64,000 bases of DNA from Sinorhizobium americanum. Lineage in GTDB: Bacteria > Pseudomonadota > Alphaproteobacteria > Rhizobiales > Rhizobiaceae. Position 1 is the stretch's first letter. Each line of letters opens with the position of its first letter. The stretch covers positions 62,001 through 126,000 of the forward strand of contig NZ_LNQC01000042.1 in the NCBI RefSeq assembly GCF_001651855.1, given 5' to 3'. Shown here piece after piece: positions 10,024 through 18,615 of the stretch. The notes beneath the pieces are model-generated. The model had not been told where the DNA came from. It ran no database searches and worked only from the letters and a program-made list of their open reading frames with translations. Made by a program: the position numbers and the translations under genes.

Positions 10024-10093
10024 CTCCGCTTGCACTCCTTAGCTTACCGTGCCAATCGCATCCGCAAAATACGACGAGCCTTGGAGAACGAGC

Positions 10094-11164
10094 ATGAGCC
10101 AGTCGGGAAAGAACGGCCTCACCTATAGCGACGCGGGTGTGGATATCGATGCCGGCAACCTGATGGTCGAAAAGATCAAGCCGCATGTGCGCTCGACCCG
10201 GCGTCCCGGAGCCGACGGCGAGATCGGCGGCTTCGGCGGCCTTTTCGACCTCAAGGCGGCCGGCTTCAGAGATCCGGTCCTTGTCGCCGCCAATGACGGC
10301 GTCGGCACCAAGCTCAAGATCGCCATCGACGCCGACAAACACGACACGGTCGGCATCGACCTCGTCGCCATGTGTGTCAACGACCTCGTCGTGCAGGGCG
10401 CCGAACCCTTGTTCTTCCTCGATTATTTCGCCACGGGCAAGCTCGATCCCGACCAGGGGGCGGCAATCGTCGCCGGCATCGCCGCCGGCTGCCGCGAGGC
10501 AGGCTGCGCGCTGATCGGCGGTGAGACGGCGGAAATGCCGGGCATGTATTCGGGCGGCGACTACGATCTTGCCGGTTTTGCCGTCGGTGCGGCCGAGCGC
10601 GGACAGCTGCTGCCGGCAGGCGACATTGCCGAAGGCGACGTCATCCTCGGCCTTGCCTCCTCCGGCGTGCACTCGAACGGCTATTCGCTGGTGCGCAAGA
10701 TCGTCGCCCTCTCGGGTCTCGCCTGGGACGCGCCGGCGCCCTTTGGCGAGGGGACGCTTGCCGAAGCGCTGATGACCCCGACCCGCATCTATGTGAAGCC
10801 GCTTCTGAAGGCGATCCGCGAGACCGGCGCGATCAAGGCGCTGGCGCACATCACCGGCGGCGGCTTCCCGGAAAACATTCCGCGCGTGCTGCCCAGGCAT
10901 CTCGCCGCCGAGATCGACCTCGACGCCGTCAAGCCGCCGGCGGTCTTCTCCTGGCTGGCCAAGACCGGCGGCGTCGCCGCCAACGAGATGCTGCGCACCT
11001 TCAATTGTGGTGTCGGCATGATCGCCGTCGCTCCGGCAGCGGAAGCCGACAGGGTCGCGGCGGTGCTCGCCGGTGAAGGCGAAACGGTCTTCCCGCTCGG
11101 CCGCATGGTGGCGCGCGAAGAGGGTGCCGCCGGCACGATCTACAAGGGCAGCCTCGCCCTATGA
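10094..11164 (+). CDS. purM: phosphoribosylformylglycinamidine cyclo-ligase
   Basis: AIR synthetase, the fifth step of purine synthesis: it closes the imidazole ring of FGAM using ATP. The 356-residue product shows [18 protein letters not shown] at the N-terminus, GGFGGLF near residue 50, the ATP/substrate segment [14 protein letters not shown] near residue 72 and [21 protein letters not shown] near residue 143, all hallmarks of the PurM fold. ATG 10094 is preferred over an upstream in-frame start at 10049 because it matches the family N-terminus and has a GGAGAACGAGC ribosome site. It is coupled to purN by an ATGA overlap. Confidence 0.97.
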   Translation: MSQSGKNGLTYSDAGVDIDAGNLMVEKIKPHVRSTRRPGADGEIGGFGGLFDLKAAGFRDPVLVAANDGVGTKLKIAIDADKHDTVGIDLVAMCVNDLVVQGAEPLFFLDYFATGKLDPDQGAAIVAGIAAGCREAGCALIGGETAEMPGMYSGGDYDLAGFAVGAAERGQLLPAGDIAEGDVILGLASSGVHSNGYSLVRKIVALSGLAWDAPAPFGEGTLAEALMTPTRIYVKPLLKAIRETGAIKALAHITGGGFPENIPRVLPRHLAAEIDLDAVKPPAVFSWLAKTGGVAANEMLRTFNCGVGMIAVAPAAEADRVAAVLAGEGETVFPLGRMVAREEGAAGTIYKGSLAL

Positions 11165-11826
11165 GTCTGTCCCCGGCCAGGAAGAAAAAGGTCGTCGTCT
11201 TCATCTCCGGCGGCGGCTCCAACATGCTGTCGCTGGCGAAAGCCGCGGCCGAACCGGATTTCCCGGCCGAGATCATTGCCGTCATTTCCGACAAGGCGGA
11301 AGCCGGCGGCCTTGCCAAGGCGGCAGCGCTCGGCATCGCCACAGCCTCGTTCGTGCGCAAGGACTTCCAAAGCAAGGAGGAGCACGAAGCGGCGATCCTC
11401 GCCGAGCTCGACCGGCTGCAGCCGGACATCATCTGCCTTGCCGGCTATATGCGGCTGCTGTCCGCCGCCTTCATAAATCGCCACGCGGGCCGGATCCTCA
11501 ACATCCATCCGTCGCTGCTGCCGCTGTTCCCGGGGCTGTATACGCATCAGCGCGCCCTCGAAGCCGGTATGAAGCTCGCCGGCTGCACCGTGCACTTCGT
11601 CACCGAGGGCATGGACGACGGCCCGATCATCGCCCAGGCCGCCGTCCCCATCCTTGCCGGCGACACACCGGAGACGCTCGCCGCGCGCGTCCTGACGGTC
11701 GAGCACAAGACCTATCCGCTGGCGCTCCGGCTGGTCTCCGAGGGCAAGGTCACGATGCATGATGGGCGGGCCGTCAGCCACGGGGTCTGCGATGCCTCTG
11801 GCGCTCTGATTTCTCCAACGATTTGA
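11161..11826 (+). CDS. purN: phosphoribosylglycinamide formyltransferase
   Basis: GART: transfers a formyl group from 10-formyl-tetrahydrofolate to GAR in purine synthesis. Motifs visible in the 221 residues are the N-terminal ISGGGSNM phosphate loop near residue 14, LAGYMRLLS near residue 94, the catalytic [12 protein letters not shown] near residue 113 (Asn, His) and the [11 protein letters not shown] segment near residue 146 with the catalytic Asp. It starts inside the purM stop (ATGA), so translation is coupled. It ends 16 bases before the convergent cyclase gene. Confidence 0.97.
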   Translation: MSLSPARKKKVVVFISGGGSNMLSLAKAAAEPDFPAEIIAVISDKAEAGGLAKAAALGIATASFVRKDFQSKEEHEAAILAELDRLQPDIICLAGYMRLLSAAFINRHAGRILNIHPSLLPLFPGLYTHQRALEAGMKLAGCTVHFVTEGMDDGPIIAQAAVPILAGDTPETLAARVLTVEHKTYPLALRLVSEGKVTMHDGRAVSHGVCDASGALISPTI

Positions 11827-11842
11827 AACGGGGCAAAGTCTC

Positions 11843-13717
11843 TTACCCGAGGAGTTCCAGGACCTTCAGGAAGCGCGCATGTCCTCGGATCGGATCGAGG
11901 TCCGAGTCGTACTTCACCCATCGTTTTGTTTCGTGGGTGGCGCGCGGGAGAAGCTCCACGAGCAGGTCGATTGCCCGTTCATGTTCGCCCTCGAGCGAGT
12001 AAAAGCAGGCCACGTTGTATTTCGCCAGACGATCGTCGGGATCGATGGCCAAGGCACGTCCTGCCCATTCCTTAGCACGGTCGTGGTCTCCAAGCGCCGT
12101 GAGGCCCAAGGCCCCCAAATAGGCGGGTCTCGCATTCTCCGGACGCAGCATGAGCTCACGCTCGGCCCGCGCAACACCTTCCCGTGCCGCCATCCTCATT
12201 TCCTGATCGCGCCCGAGCGATCGGAGAATGTTAACGAGCACAAGCAAGGCTTGGTAATCATCCGGCTTGAGTTCTGCGGCGCGCAGGAAAAACCGGGCCG
12301 CTTCATCCAGCTTCCCCTGAGTGAAGCAGGCGCGGGCATAAAAGTAGTAGGCTTCAAAAAGATTGGGATCGAGAGCGATCGCCTGCTCAAACTCTGCCAT
12401 CGCTTCCGAATGCCGCTCGCGAAGCGAGAGGGCGAGGCCACGTGAAGCATGCGCTTCTGCCAGGCCGCTCTCAAGGTCCAGCGCCTTGGCGCTCGTCGCC
12501 AGAATGCCGTCAATCGAGACATCGGCGTTATAGTGAAGGAAGAGGAAGGAATCGCAGTCCGCGATTCCCGCATAGGCCCGCGCATAAAGCGGGTCGAGTT
12601 CGACAGCCATTGCGAACATGCGCTTCGCAAGCACGTAATGCGATTTGCAGTGCCAGTGCAGGAAATGCCGACCCCTGAGGTAATACGCATAGGCCTCGAA
12701 ATTCCCCGTCGGCACTCGACCGATGACTTTCTTCTCCTCTGGCAGCAGCTTGACCTTTAGATGATCGACGATGGTATGGGTGATCTCGTCCTGCAGGGCG
12801 AATATGTCGGTGAGATCACGGTCGTAGCGGTCGGCCCATACATGACCACCACCCTTGCCCTCCACAAGCTGCGCGGTGACGCGCACACGCGACCCGGCCT
12901 TGCGGATGCTTCCCTCCAGGATAAAGTTGACCCTTAGATCCTGGCTCACCTGCTGCACCTTCACCGGTTTGCCCTTGTATGTATAAGCAGTATTGCGGGC
13001 GACGACGAACAGGCCGGATATTTTCGACAAATCGGTAATGATGTCCTCGGTGATCCCATCGCTGAAATACTCCTGCTCTGGGTCACCGCTTATGTTGTTG
13101 AAAGGCAGAACCGCGATCGACGGCTTTTCGATCTCCCAAGGATCTTGCTGGCTAGCATCCGAACCGGTCGTTCGGAGAGCCGTAGCAAAGTCCAAGGTAA
13201 TGCCATAGGCGCGCACCGGACGGTCGATGTTCTTGAGCGCCTGCTCGCCCATATCCTCGAATCGAAGATCGAGCCGGTTGCCGACGTTATCTCGAACGGC
13301 TGCAGAGACCGCGATGCCGCCGGGCGTCGCTATGCTTTCAAGTCGAACCGCCACATTGACGCCATCCCCGAATATGTCATCGCCCTCGACGATCACGTCC
13401 CCGAGGTTGATGCCCATCCGAAGCTCTATCCGGCTGCGCTGCGGCACACCCGCATTGCGTTCCAGCATACCTCGCTGGACCGTGGCCGCGCAGGTGACTG
13501 CATTTACAACACTTGGAAATTCCGCCAGGAATCCGTCGCCCGTGAGCTTCACGATGCGACCCTCATGCTCAGCTATCTTGGCGTCGATCAGTTCCCGGCG
13601 GTGCGATTTCCATGCCGCGTGAGTGCCTGCCTCGTCCTGGCCCATGAGGCGGCTGTACGTCACAACGTCTGCAGCGAGGATGGCCGTCAAACGTCTGTGC
13701 ACCGTCGGATCGTTCAT
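11843..13717 (-). CDS. class III adenylate/guanylate cyclase with TolB-like and TPR domains
   Basis: A 624-residue soluble multidomain cyclase. Residues 1-175 form the catalytic domain: AADVVTYSRLM (metal Asp), KLTGDGFLAEF (substrate Lys and second Asp) and FGDGVNVAVRLES (Asn and Arg for transition-state binding), so the active site looks complete. Residues about 195-330 form a TolB-like N-terminal domain (IAVLPFNNISGDPEQEYFSDGITEDI). The C-terminal half has tetratricopeptide-type repeats with alternating Ala/Leu/Tyr helices. Rhizobial genomes carry many such CHD-TolB-TPR proteins. The TPR part probably senses a protein partner; the signal is unknown. It sits alone between purN and acvB on the minus strand. 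Confidence 0.9.
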   Translation of the reverse strand: MNDPTVHRRLTAILAADVVTYSRLMGQDEAGTHAAWKSHRRELIDAKIAEHEGRIVKLTGDGFLAEFPSVVNAVTCAATVQRGMLERNAGVPQRSRIELRMGINLGDVIVEGDDIFGDGVNVAVRLESIATPGGIAVSAAVRDNVGNRLDLRFEDMGEQALKNIDRPVRAYGITLDFATALRTTGSDASQQDPWEIEKPSIAVLPFNNISGDPEQEYFSDGITEDIITDLSKISGLFVVARNTAYTYKGKPVKVQQVSQDLRVNFILEGSIRKAGSRVRVTAQLVEGKGGGHVWADRYDRDLTDIFALQDEITHTIVDHLKVKLLPEEKKVIGRVPTGNFEAYAYYLRGRHFLHWHCKSHYVLAKRMFAMAVELDPLYARAYAGIADCDSFLFLHYNADVSIDGILATSAKALDLESGLAEAHASRGLALSLRERHSEAMAEFEQAIALDPNLFEAYYFYARACFTQGKLDEAARFFLRAAELKPDDYQALLVLVNILRSLGRDQEMRMAAREGVARAERELMLRPENARPAYLGALGLTALGDHDRAKEWAGRALAIDPDDRLAKYNVACFYSLEGEHERAIDLLVELLPRATHETKRWVKYDSDLDPIRGHARFLKVLELLG

Positions 13718-13874
13718 GTGACCACCCAGTCTTCGTGTACTGCCACTCTCGGGGTGCTAGAATTCCAGGCCGACCCAATCATACCCCAGCGGCCAGCGAA
13801 TGTCTCATCTTGTGCGGCCAAGACCGCCCAGCTCCCGATCAACTGTGGAGGGGTGGTCTATTGGAAGCGCCGGC

Positions 13875-15257
13875 TCACTTCGCCTGAGCGAGCCGGCTGT
13901 CGAGGCCGTCGAGGACACGCCGGGTCAGGGCCGGATAGTCCTCGTCGAAATGATGGCCCCCTTCGATGGCGACAACATCCACGCCGGCGGGCTTCAGGTC
14001 CGGGCAGGCGTCGTCTTCCTCCTCGGTTCCGTAGAAGCACTGGACGAGCGACGGATCGATCGCCTTGATGTCGTCGACCGGGTCGCCGGCGCTGCCTGCG
14101 CCTTCTGCGCCGAGCCAACCGAGGACGGAGATCTTGAAGTCTGCCTGGTGCGACAGCGCCATGAGGCTCACCTGGCGAACCCGCGCCCGCTCGGCGGCAG
14201 GCAGCAGGTTGTAGGTGCGCGGCAGGATATCGGCGCCGAAGGAATAGCCGATCAGGAGCACGTTGCGGACATTCCACCGCTTGCCGTAATAGCCGATGAT
14301 CCGCTGAAGATCGTTGGCGCTCTCCTGCGGCTGGCGCTCGGCCCAGAAATAACGTAGCGAATCCACGCCGACGACGGGAACGCCCTGCTGTTGCAGGACA
14401 TTGCCGACCTCCTTGTCAATATCGCGCCAGCCGCCATCGCCGGAATAGATCACCGCCATCGTATCGCGGCTCGGCTTGGCGTCGAGGACCGTCAGCGGCA
14501 GTCCGAACGGATTGTCCGTTTCGTCATCCTCGCCCAGGTAATCCGACAGTGCGTCGGAAAGCGCCTTATAGGCTTCGTCGTCCGTATCGTCGGTCTCGAT
14601 TTCCGGATGCTTCTCGACAAGCGCAGCGACATGGTCTCGACCTGCCGCAGACGCTGCCGGAGAAAAGGTGACGGCCACCGGGTCGGGCAAGGCTCCGTCG
14701 GTCAAGCCGTACACCATGCGGTCGTTCTTCCGGCTCTTCTCCGCCGGCGTGCAGAGCTGCTTCGTCAGAGTGATACCCTCTTCCGGATCGACTGCAAGCG
14801 TCCTGCCGATCGTTGCGGCGGGCGATTGCGCCGCGATCGCCAGCGCCATTGCGCCGCCGGCGCCGACACCGGCCACGACCGGCGGGCGATAGGCGCCGCT
14901 ACCCGCCGCGCGCTGCACCTGCTGGCTCAAGGATTCGATGTCGGAGACGGTATAGATGCAATCGCCGTCGTCCTTGGCGAGGGACGCCAGATAGGCCTTC
15001 AGGTCGATGCCGATGACGATCGCTTTTTCATCGGACAGTGCACGAGCCGCCGCCGCCTCCATCGCAGTCCATCCGCCGGCATCCGAAAGCAGCACGACGA
15101 GTCCTGCCGCCTCTTGCCTGGGGAACAGGATATGCGGCGACGGGATCATCCCCGTGTCGAACTTGGGCGCGTCCTCGGCCGCGGCCGGGAGCTTGGCCGC
15201 CCCGAGGACAAGGGCCGCAAAGATCGCGGTTTTCCAAACTTTGCCCATGAGTGTCAT
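13875..15257 (-). CDS. acvB: AcvB/VirJ family protein, lysyl-phosphatidylglycerol hydrolase type
   Basis: An exported alpha/beta-hydrolase-like protein of 460 residues with a signal peptide (cleavage near residue 27, LPAAAED). It contains two VirJ-like halves. The first starts at VVLLSDAGGW (about 54) and has GVGAGG near 131 in place of a nucleophile elbow. The second starts at AVIYSGDGGW (about 268) and keeps a proper elbow GYSFG with Ser339 and a late GGHHFD near 433. AcvB in Agrobacterium is reported to hydrolyse lysyl-phosphatidylglycerol in the periplasm, the lipid made by the upstream gene. ATG 15257 overlaps the lpiA stop as ATGA, so synthesis and turnover of the lipid are coupled. The pair is known for acid tolerance in rhizobia. 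Confidence 0.92.
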   Translation of the reverse strand: MTLMGKVWKTAIFAALVLGAAKLPAAAEDAPKFDTGMIPSPHILFPRQEAAGLVVLLSDAGGWTAMEAAAARALSDEKAIVIGIDLKAYLASLAKDDGDCIYTVSDIESLSQQVQRAAGSGAYRPPVVAGVGAGGAMALAIAAQSPAATIGRTLAVDPEEGITLTKQLCTPAEKSRKNDRMVYGLTDGALPDPVAVTFSPAASAAGRDHVAALVEKHPEIETDDTDDEAYKALSDALSDYLGEDDETDNPFGLPLTVLDAKPSRDTMAVIYSGDGGWRDIDKEVGNVLQQQGVPVVGVDSLRYFWAERQPQESANDLQRIIGYYGKRWNVRNVLLIGYSFGADILPRTYNLLPAAERARVRQVSLMALSHQADFKISVLGWLGAEGAGSAGDPVDDIKAIDPSLVQCFYGTEEEDDACPDLKPAGVDVVAIEGGHHFDEDYPALTRRVLDGLDSRLAQAK

Positions 15258-17866
15258 TTCCTTATAACTCCCTTGAGGCCACCGCCGATCAGGAACGTCG
15301 CGTCCATCAGGGCGAGTATCGGATTGAGCCCCCCGCTTGCGACAAGATATCGTGGCTGCCAATGCGGATGGAACTTCGACTTGAAGGCGCGCAGCCCCTT
15401 GAAGTTGTAGTAGCGTTCGCCGTGCTCGTAGAAGGTCCGCCCGGCGCGGTCCCAGACCGGCGCCAGCCGGCGAGACGACATGCCGGAGAGCGGCGCCATG
15501 CCGAGATTGAAGCGCCGATAGCCCTGCGCCTTCAGATATTCCATCAGCTGCGCGAACAGGAAATCCATCGCACCCCGGGGCGCCTCCGGCGAGAAGCGCA
15601 TCAGGTCCACGGAGCCCTCTTCCTTGGTGCCGGTAACAAGGATGTTCGCGAAGGCGACGATGCGGCCGTCGCATTTGAGGATCGCCACCGGCTGTTCCGC
15701 AAGATAATCCGGATCGAAGGCGCCGAGCGAAAAGCCCTTCTCGCGTGCGCTGTGGTGCGCAAGCCAGGCATCGGATATCTCCGCAAGTTCCGGCAGGATC
15801 GCCGGCACATCGGCGGGTTCCACCAGCGAGAATTCCAGCCCATCCCGCTGGCCGCGGCTCACCTGCTGGCGCAGGTTTGCCCATTTGCCACCCTTCATCT
15901 CGAAGCGCATGAGGTCGACCTCCGCGAGCTCACCGAGACGGAAGGCCCTCAAGCCCGCATCGGCGTAATAAGCTAAGCCCTTGGGCGAGACCTGGTAGAA
16001 GACAGCGCGGCAGCCGTTGGAGCGCGCCGTCTCGATGAACTGCCAGATCAAATCCGGCCATGCATCGAGCGGCCCGACAGGGTCGAAGAGTGCAATCCAG
16101 GAGCGCGCCTGGCGCCCATACATGATGAAGGCGCGGCCATCGGCCGAAAACATGATGCTCTTGTCGCCCATCCGCACCAGGTTGGCATCCGACATGTCCT
16201 GGGCATCGAGAACGGCGATGGCGCGCTCGAGCTCCTCCTCGGATGCGGGTGCCACAACCGTAGTGGCCGGCCGCATGAGGCTCCAGATCGCTACGGCGGT
16301 CGCGCCGATCGTCACGCCCAGCAGCGCGCGCAGGCCGCGCGGCGCCTCCGCCGAAAACTCGAATTGCCACCAGAGCTCATGGCTGTAGTCGACGTTGCGA
16401 TAGACGAAAAGCAGAACGACATAGGCACCGAGGCAGATGACGCCCATCGCCATAAGCCAGGGGGCTGTCAGCGCCTGCCCGAACAGCGAAGCGGGACGGA
16501 CGAAAAGCCGGCGGCTCGCGATGAGGCCGAGTATGAAGAAGGCGAGCATGCCTGCTTCGACGAGCGCCACCGCCTTGACAAGCGAGAGCAGAAGCGCGGT
16601 CAGCGCGATGACGACCGATGCCCACCAGGCACCGTCGAGCCGCAGTGCCAGTCCGCGCGCGACGATGACCAGCGCCAGGCCCAGCAGGCTCGCCAGGAAG
16701 TGCGCTCCTTCGACGATCGGCAGGGCGACATGGTTGGCGAGGAAGGCCAGGTTCTCATCCGGCGTCGGCGTGACGCTCGAAAGGACCAGCATAAGGGCGA
16801 GCACGAGAGCGAGTGTCGCAAGCAGCAGCGGCGCCATCCGGCCGCCGGCACGGCGCAGGCTGGACGCGGCGGGGTGGCCGGCGAACTGGCGGAGTTCCAC
16901 GCCGATGATCACGACGATGGCGATCAGCAGCGGCAGCACATGGTAGATCACGCGGTAAAGGACCAGCGCGCCGAGGACCGCATCGACATCGGCCGCGCGG
17001 CCGAGGGTTGCGACGATCACTGTTTCGAAAACCCCCAACCCGGCCGGGACGTGGCTCAGCACGCCGAGGCCAACCGCGACGGAATAGATCGCCAGGAATG
17101 CCGGCCAGCCGATCGTGCCTGACGGCAGCAGCACATAGAGCACCGTCGCGGAGGCCGCGAGATCAAGCGCCGTTACCAGAAACTGCCGCGACGAGGTCCT
17201 GGTATCCGGCAGACGCAGGGTGACGCGGCCAATGCTCACCTCATGGCCGCTCCGCCCCGCCACCATGACCGCGAGCATGGCGGCAAGGACGAGCACGCCA
17301 ATTCCCCGCAGCCAGAACGGCTCGATCCCCATCAGCGGCGCGACATATTCGGCAACGGCGAGCAGGCTCAGAGAGCCGACGGCGGCAAGCCCGAGGCCGA
17401 AGGCGAGCGTGACGAAGGCGATGACCCGGCCGATATCATCCGGCTCCAGGCCGAGACGCGAATAGGAGCGATACCGGATTGCGCCGCCGCTCAAGGGTCC
17501 GAAACCCGCGGTATTGCCCACGGCATAGGCACAGGCCGCCGTCAGGGCGACGTCGACATAGGGGAGCTTGCGTTTGACATAGTCGAGCGCGCCGACGTCG
17601 TAGAAGGTAAGCGCAAGAAAACTCAGCCCGGTGAACAGGATGGCGGTTGCGACCGCGCTCCAGCTCGTGCCCGCCAGTGCCGCCACCACATCTTCATACT
17701 GCACTTCGGCAGTGAGATGAAAAATCGCCACTCCGAAGAGCGCGATCATCGCGAGGGTGCCCAAGGCGGAAAGATAGCGCTGGTTGCGCCTCAGAAATGG
17801 CCGCCACCCGACCTCGGCCGTGTCTTTCTGCGCTTCAATTTCGGGGAGGGAGGAAGAGGACGTCAT
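15254..17866 (-). CDS. lpiA: phosphatidylglycerol lysyltransferase, bifunctional synthase/flippase (MprF family)
   Basis: Makes lysyl-phosphatidylglycerol from charged Lys-tRNA and phosphatidylglycerol and moves it across the inner membrane, lowering surface negative charge. The 870-residue protein has an N-terminal membrane part of about 12-14 helices (residues 30-520, with SGGAIRYRSYSRLG near 120) and a soluble C-terminal DUF2156 synthase domain (about 540-860, with FSADGRAFIMYGRQ, FDPVGPLDAWPDL and FNLGMAPLSG). In rhizobia this gene is named for low-pH induction. Its stop overlaps the acvB start. A hairpin lies three bases before the ATG, and a low-GC promoter-like segment lies upstream. 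Confidence 0.94.
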   Translation of the reverse strand: MTSSSSLPEIEAQKDTAEVGWRPFLRRNQRYLSALGTLAMIALFGVAIFHLTAEVQYEDVVAALAGTSWSAVATAILFTGLSFLALTFYDVGALDYVKRKLPYVDVALTAACAYAVGNTAGFGPLSGGAIRYRSYSRLGLEPDDIGRVIAFVTLAFGLGLAAVGSLSLLAVAEYVAPLMGIEPFWLRGIGVLVLAAMLAVMVAGRSGHEVSIGRVTLRLPDTRTSSRQFLVTALDLAASATVLYVLLPSGTIGWPAFLAIYSVAVGLGVLSHVPAGLGVFETVIVATLGRAADVDAVLGALVLYRVIYHVLPLLIAIVVIIGVELRQFAGHPAASSLRRAGGRMAPLLLATLALVLALMLVLSSVTPTPDENLAFLANHVALPIVEGAHFLASLLGLALVIVARGLALRLDGAWWASVVIALTALLLSLVKAVALVEAGMLAFFILGLIASRRLFVRPASLFGQALTAPWLMAMGVICLGAYVVLLFVYRNVDYSHELWWQFEFSAEAPRGLRALLGVTIGATAVAIWSLMRPATTVVAPASEEELERAIAVLDAQDMSDANLVRMGDKSIMFSADGRAFIMYGRQARSWIALFDPVGPLDAWPDLIWQFIETARSNGCRAVFYQVSPKGLAYYADAGLRAFRLGELAEVDLMRFEMKGGKWANLRQQVSRGQRDGLEFSLVEPADVPAILPELAEISDAWLAHHSAREKGFSLGAFDPDYLAEQPVAILKCDGRIVAFANILVTGTKEEGSVDLMRFSPEAPRGAMDFLFAQLMEYLKAQGYRRFNLGMAPLSGMSSRRLAPVWDRAGRTFYEHGERYYNFKGLRAFKSKFHPHWQPRYLVASGGLNPILALMDATFLIGGGLKGVIRK

Positions 17867-17869
17867 GGA

Positions 17870-17900
17870 TCGCCCGTGTCGTTGGAGAAGACACGAGCGA
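17870..17900 (-). promoter_or_regulatory. hairpin in the lpiA leader next to the start codon
   Basis: In the transcript, TCGCTCGTGTC and GACACGGGCGA pair over ten of eleven positions around a nine-base loop. The 3' arm ends three bases before the lpiA ATG (17864-17866). No purine-rich Shine-Dalgarno is seen outside the hairpin, so the ribosome site would lie in the stem. This could control translation, for example by temperature or pH; that part is inference. Confidence 0.45.
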
Positions 17901-17929
17901 TTTACCGCAGTCCGGTGCGCACAAAAAGT

Positions 17930-17957
17930 GAATTATTGGTAATGTATTCTGTTTCAA
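17930..17957 (-). promoter_or_regulatory. candidate lpiA promoter
   Basis: Read on the minus strand, TTGAAA (17952-17957) and TAATTC (17930-17935) are separated by 16 bases in a locally AT-rich stretch directly after the Nudix stop codon. The spacing and position fit a housekeeping promoter for lpiA-acvB, but the match is only moderate. Confidence 0.35.
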
Positions 17958-17961
17958 TGGG

Positions 17962-18558
17962 TTAAGCTGCCAACGCCGCCCGGTTCAGCATGGCCCAGTG
18001 CAGCAGCATGATCGTCTTGGCGTCGCAGATTTCCCCGTTGCCGATCATTGCAACGGCCTCGTCCAGGGCAATTTCAAGCACCTCGATGTCTTCGCCCTCA
18101 TGCGCCAGCCCGCCGCCGGCTGACACCTTCTTGGATGTATCGATGCGGCCGAGGAAGAAACTTGTCCGTTCGGTTATCGAACCCGGGCTCATATAGGCGT
18201 CGAAGAGATGCATTGCGCTCTCGATGCGATAGCCGGTCTCCTCCATCGCTTCCCGGCAGATCGCAACTTCCGGCGCCTCGCCGTCGAGCAGGCCCGCCGG
18301 CGTCTCGACCAGAAAAGCAGGCTCCCCTTGCAGCAGGACGGGAAGACGGAACTGGCGGACGAGCACGACGATCTGGCGCTCCGGGTCGAAAAGCAGAATC
18401 GTGGCTGCGCGGCCATGGTCATGCACCTCGCGAACGAGGCGGGCAGTCCTGCCGTCGGACATCTGTTGCTCGAGAGTGACCTGCTCGAGGCTGATGAAAC
18501 CCGTCCAGAGAGACCGGCGGTCGAGAATCCGGATGCGCGGGTCTTCATGTTTCGTCAT
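17962..18558 (-). CDS. Nudix hydrolase, NudK-like (GDP-mannose / nucleoside diphosphate sugar)
   Basis: A 198-residue cytoplasmic Nudix enzyme. The Nudix box is AGLLDGEAPEVAICREAMEE followed by TGY, at about residues 93-115, with the catalytic REAMEE present. The segment aligns without gaps to the E. coli NudK box as I recall it, including its one-residue offset from the classical GX5E spacing, which favours GDP-mannose or a related NDP-sugar over ADP-ribose. YMSPGSITERTSFFLG near residue 132 is typical of the same group. ATG 18558 is preferred over an upstream start at 18609. It is about 95 bases upstream of lpiA on the same strand and 57 bases downstream of the molybdoenzyme, so it could be the end of that transcript. 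Confidence 0.88.
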   Translation of the reverse strand: MTKHEDPRIRILDRRSLWTGFISLEQVTLEQQMSDGRTARLVREVHDHGRAATILLFDPERQIVVLVRQFRLPVLLQGEPAFLVETPAGLLDGEAPEVAICREAMEETGYRIESAMHLFDAYMSPGSITERTSFFLGRIDTSKKVSAGGGLAHEGEDIEVLEIALDEAVAMIGNGEICDAKTIMLLHWAMLNRAALAA

Positions 18559-18615
18559 GGGTGATCCTTGATGAAAGCGTTTCACACGCATGCTGCGCGT
18601 GTCGAACATGACTGC

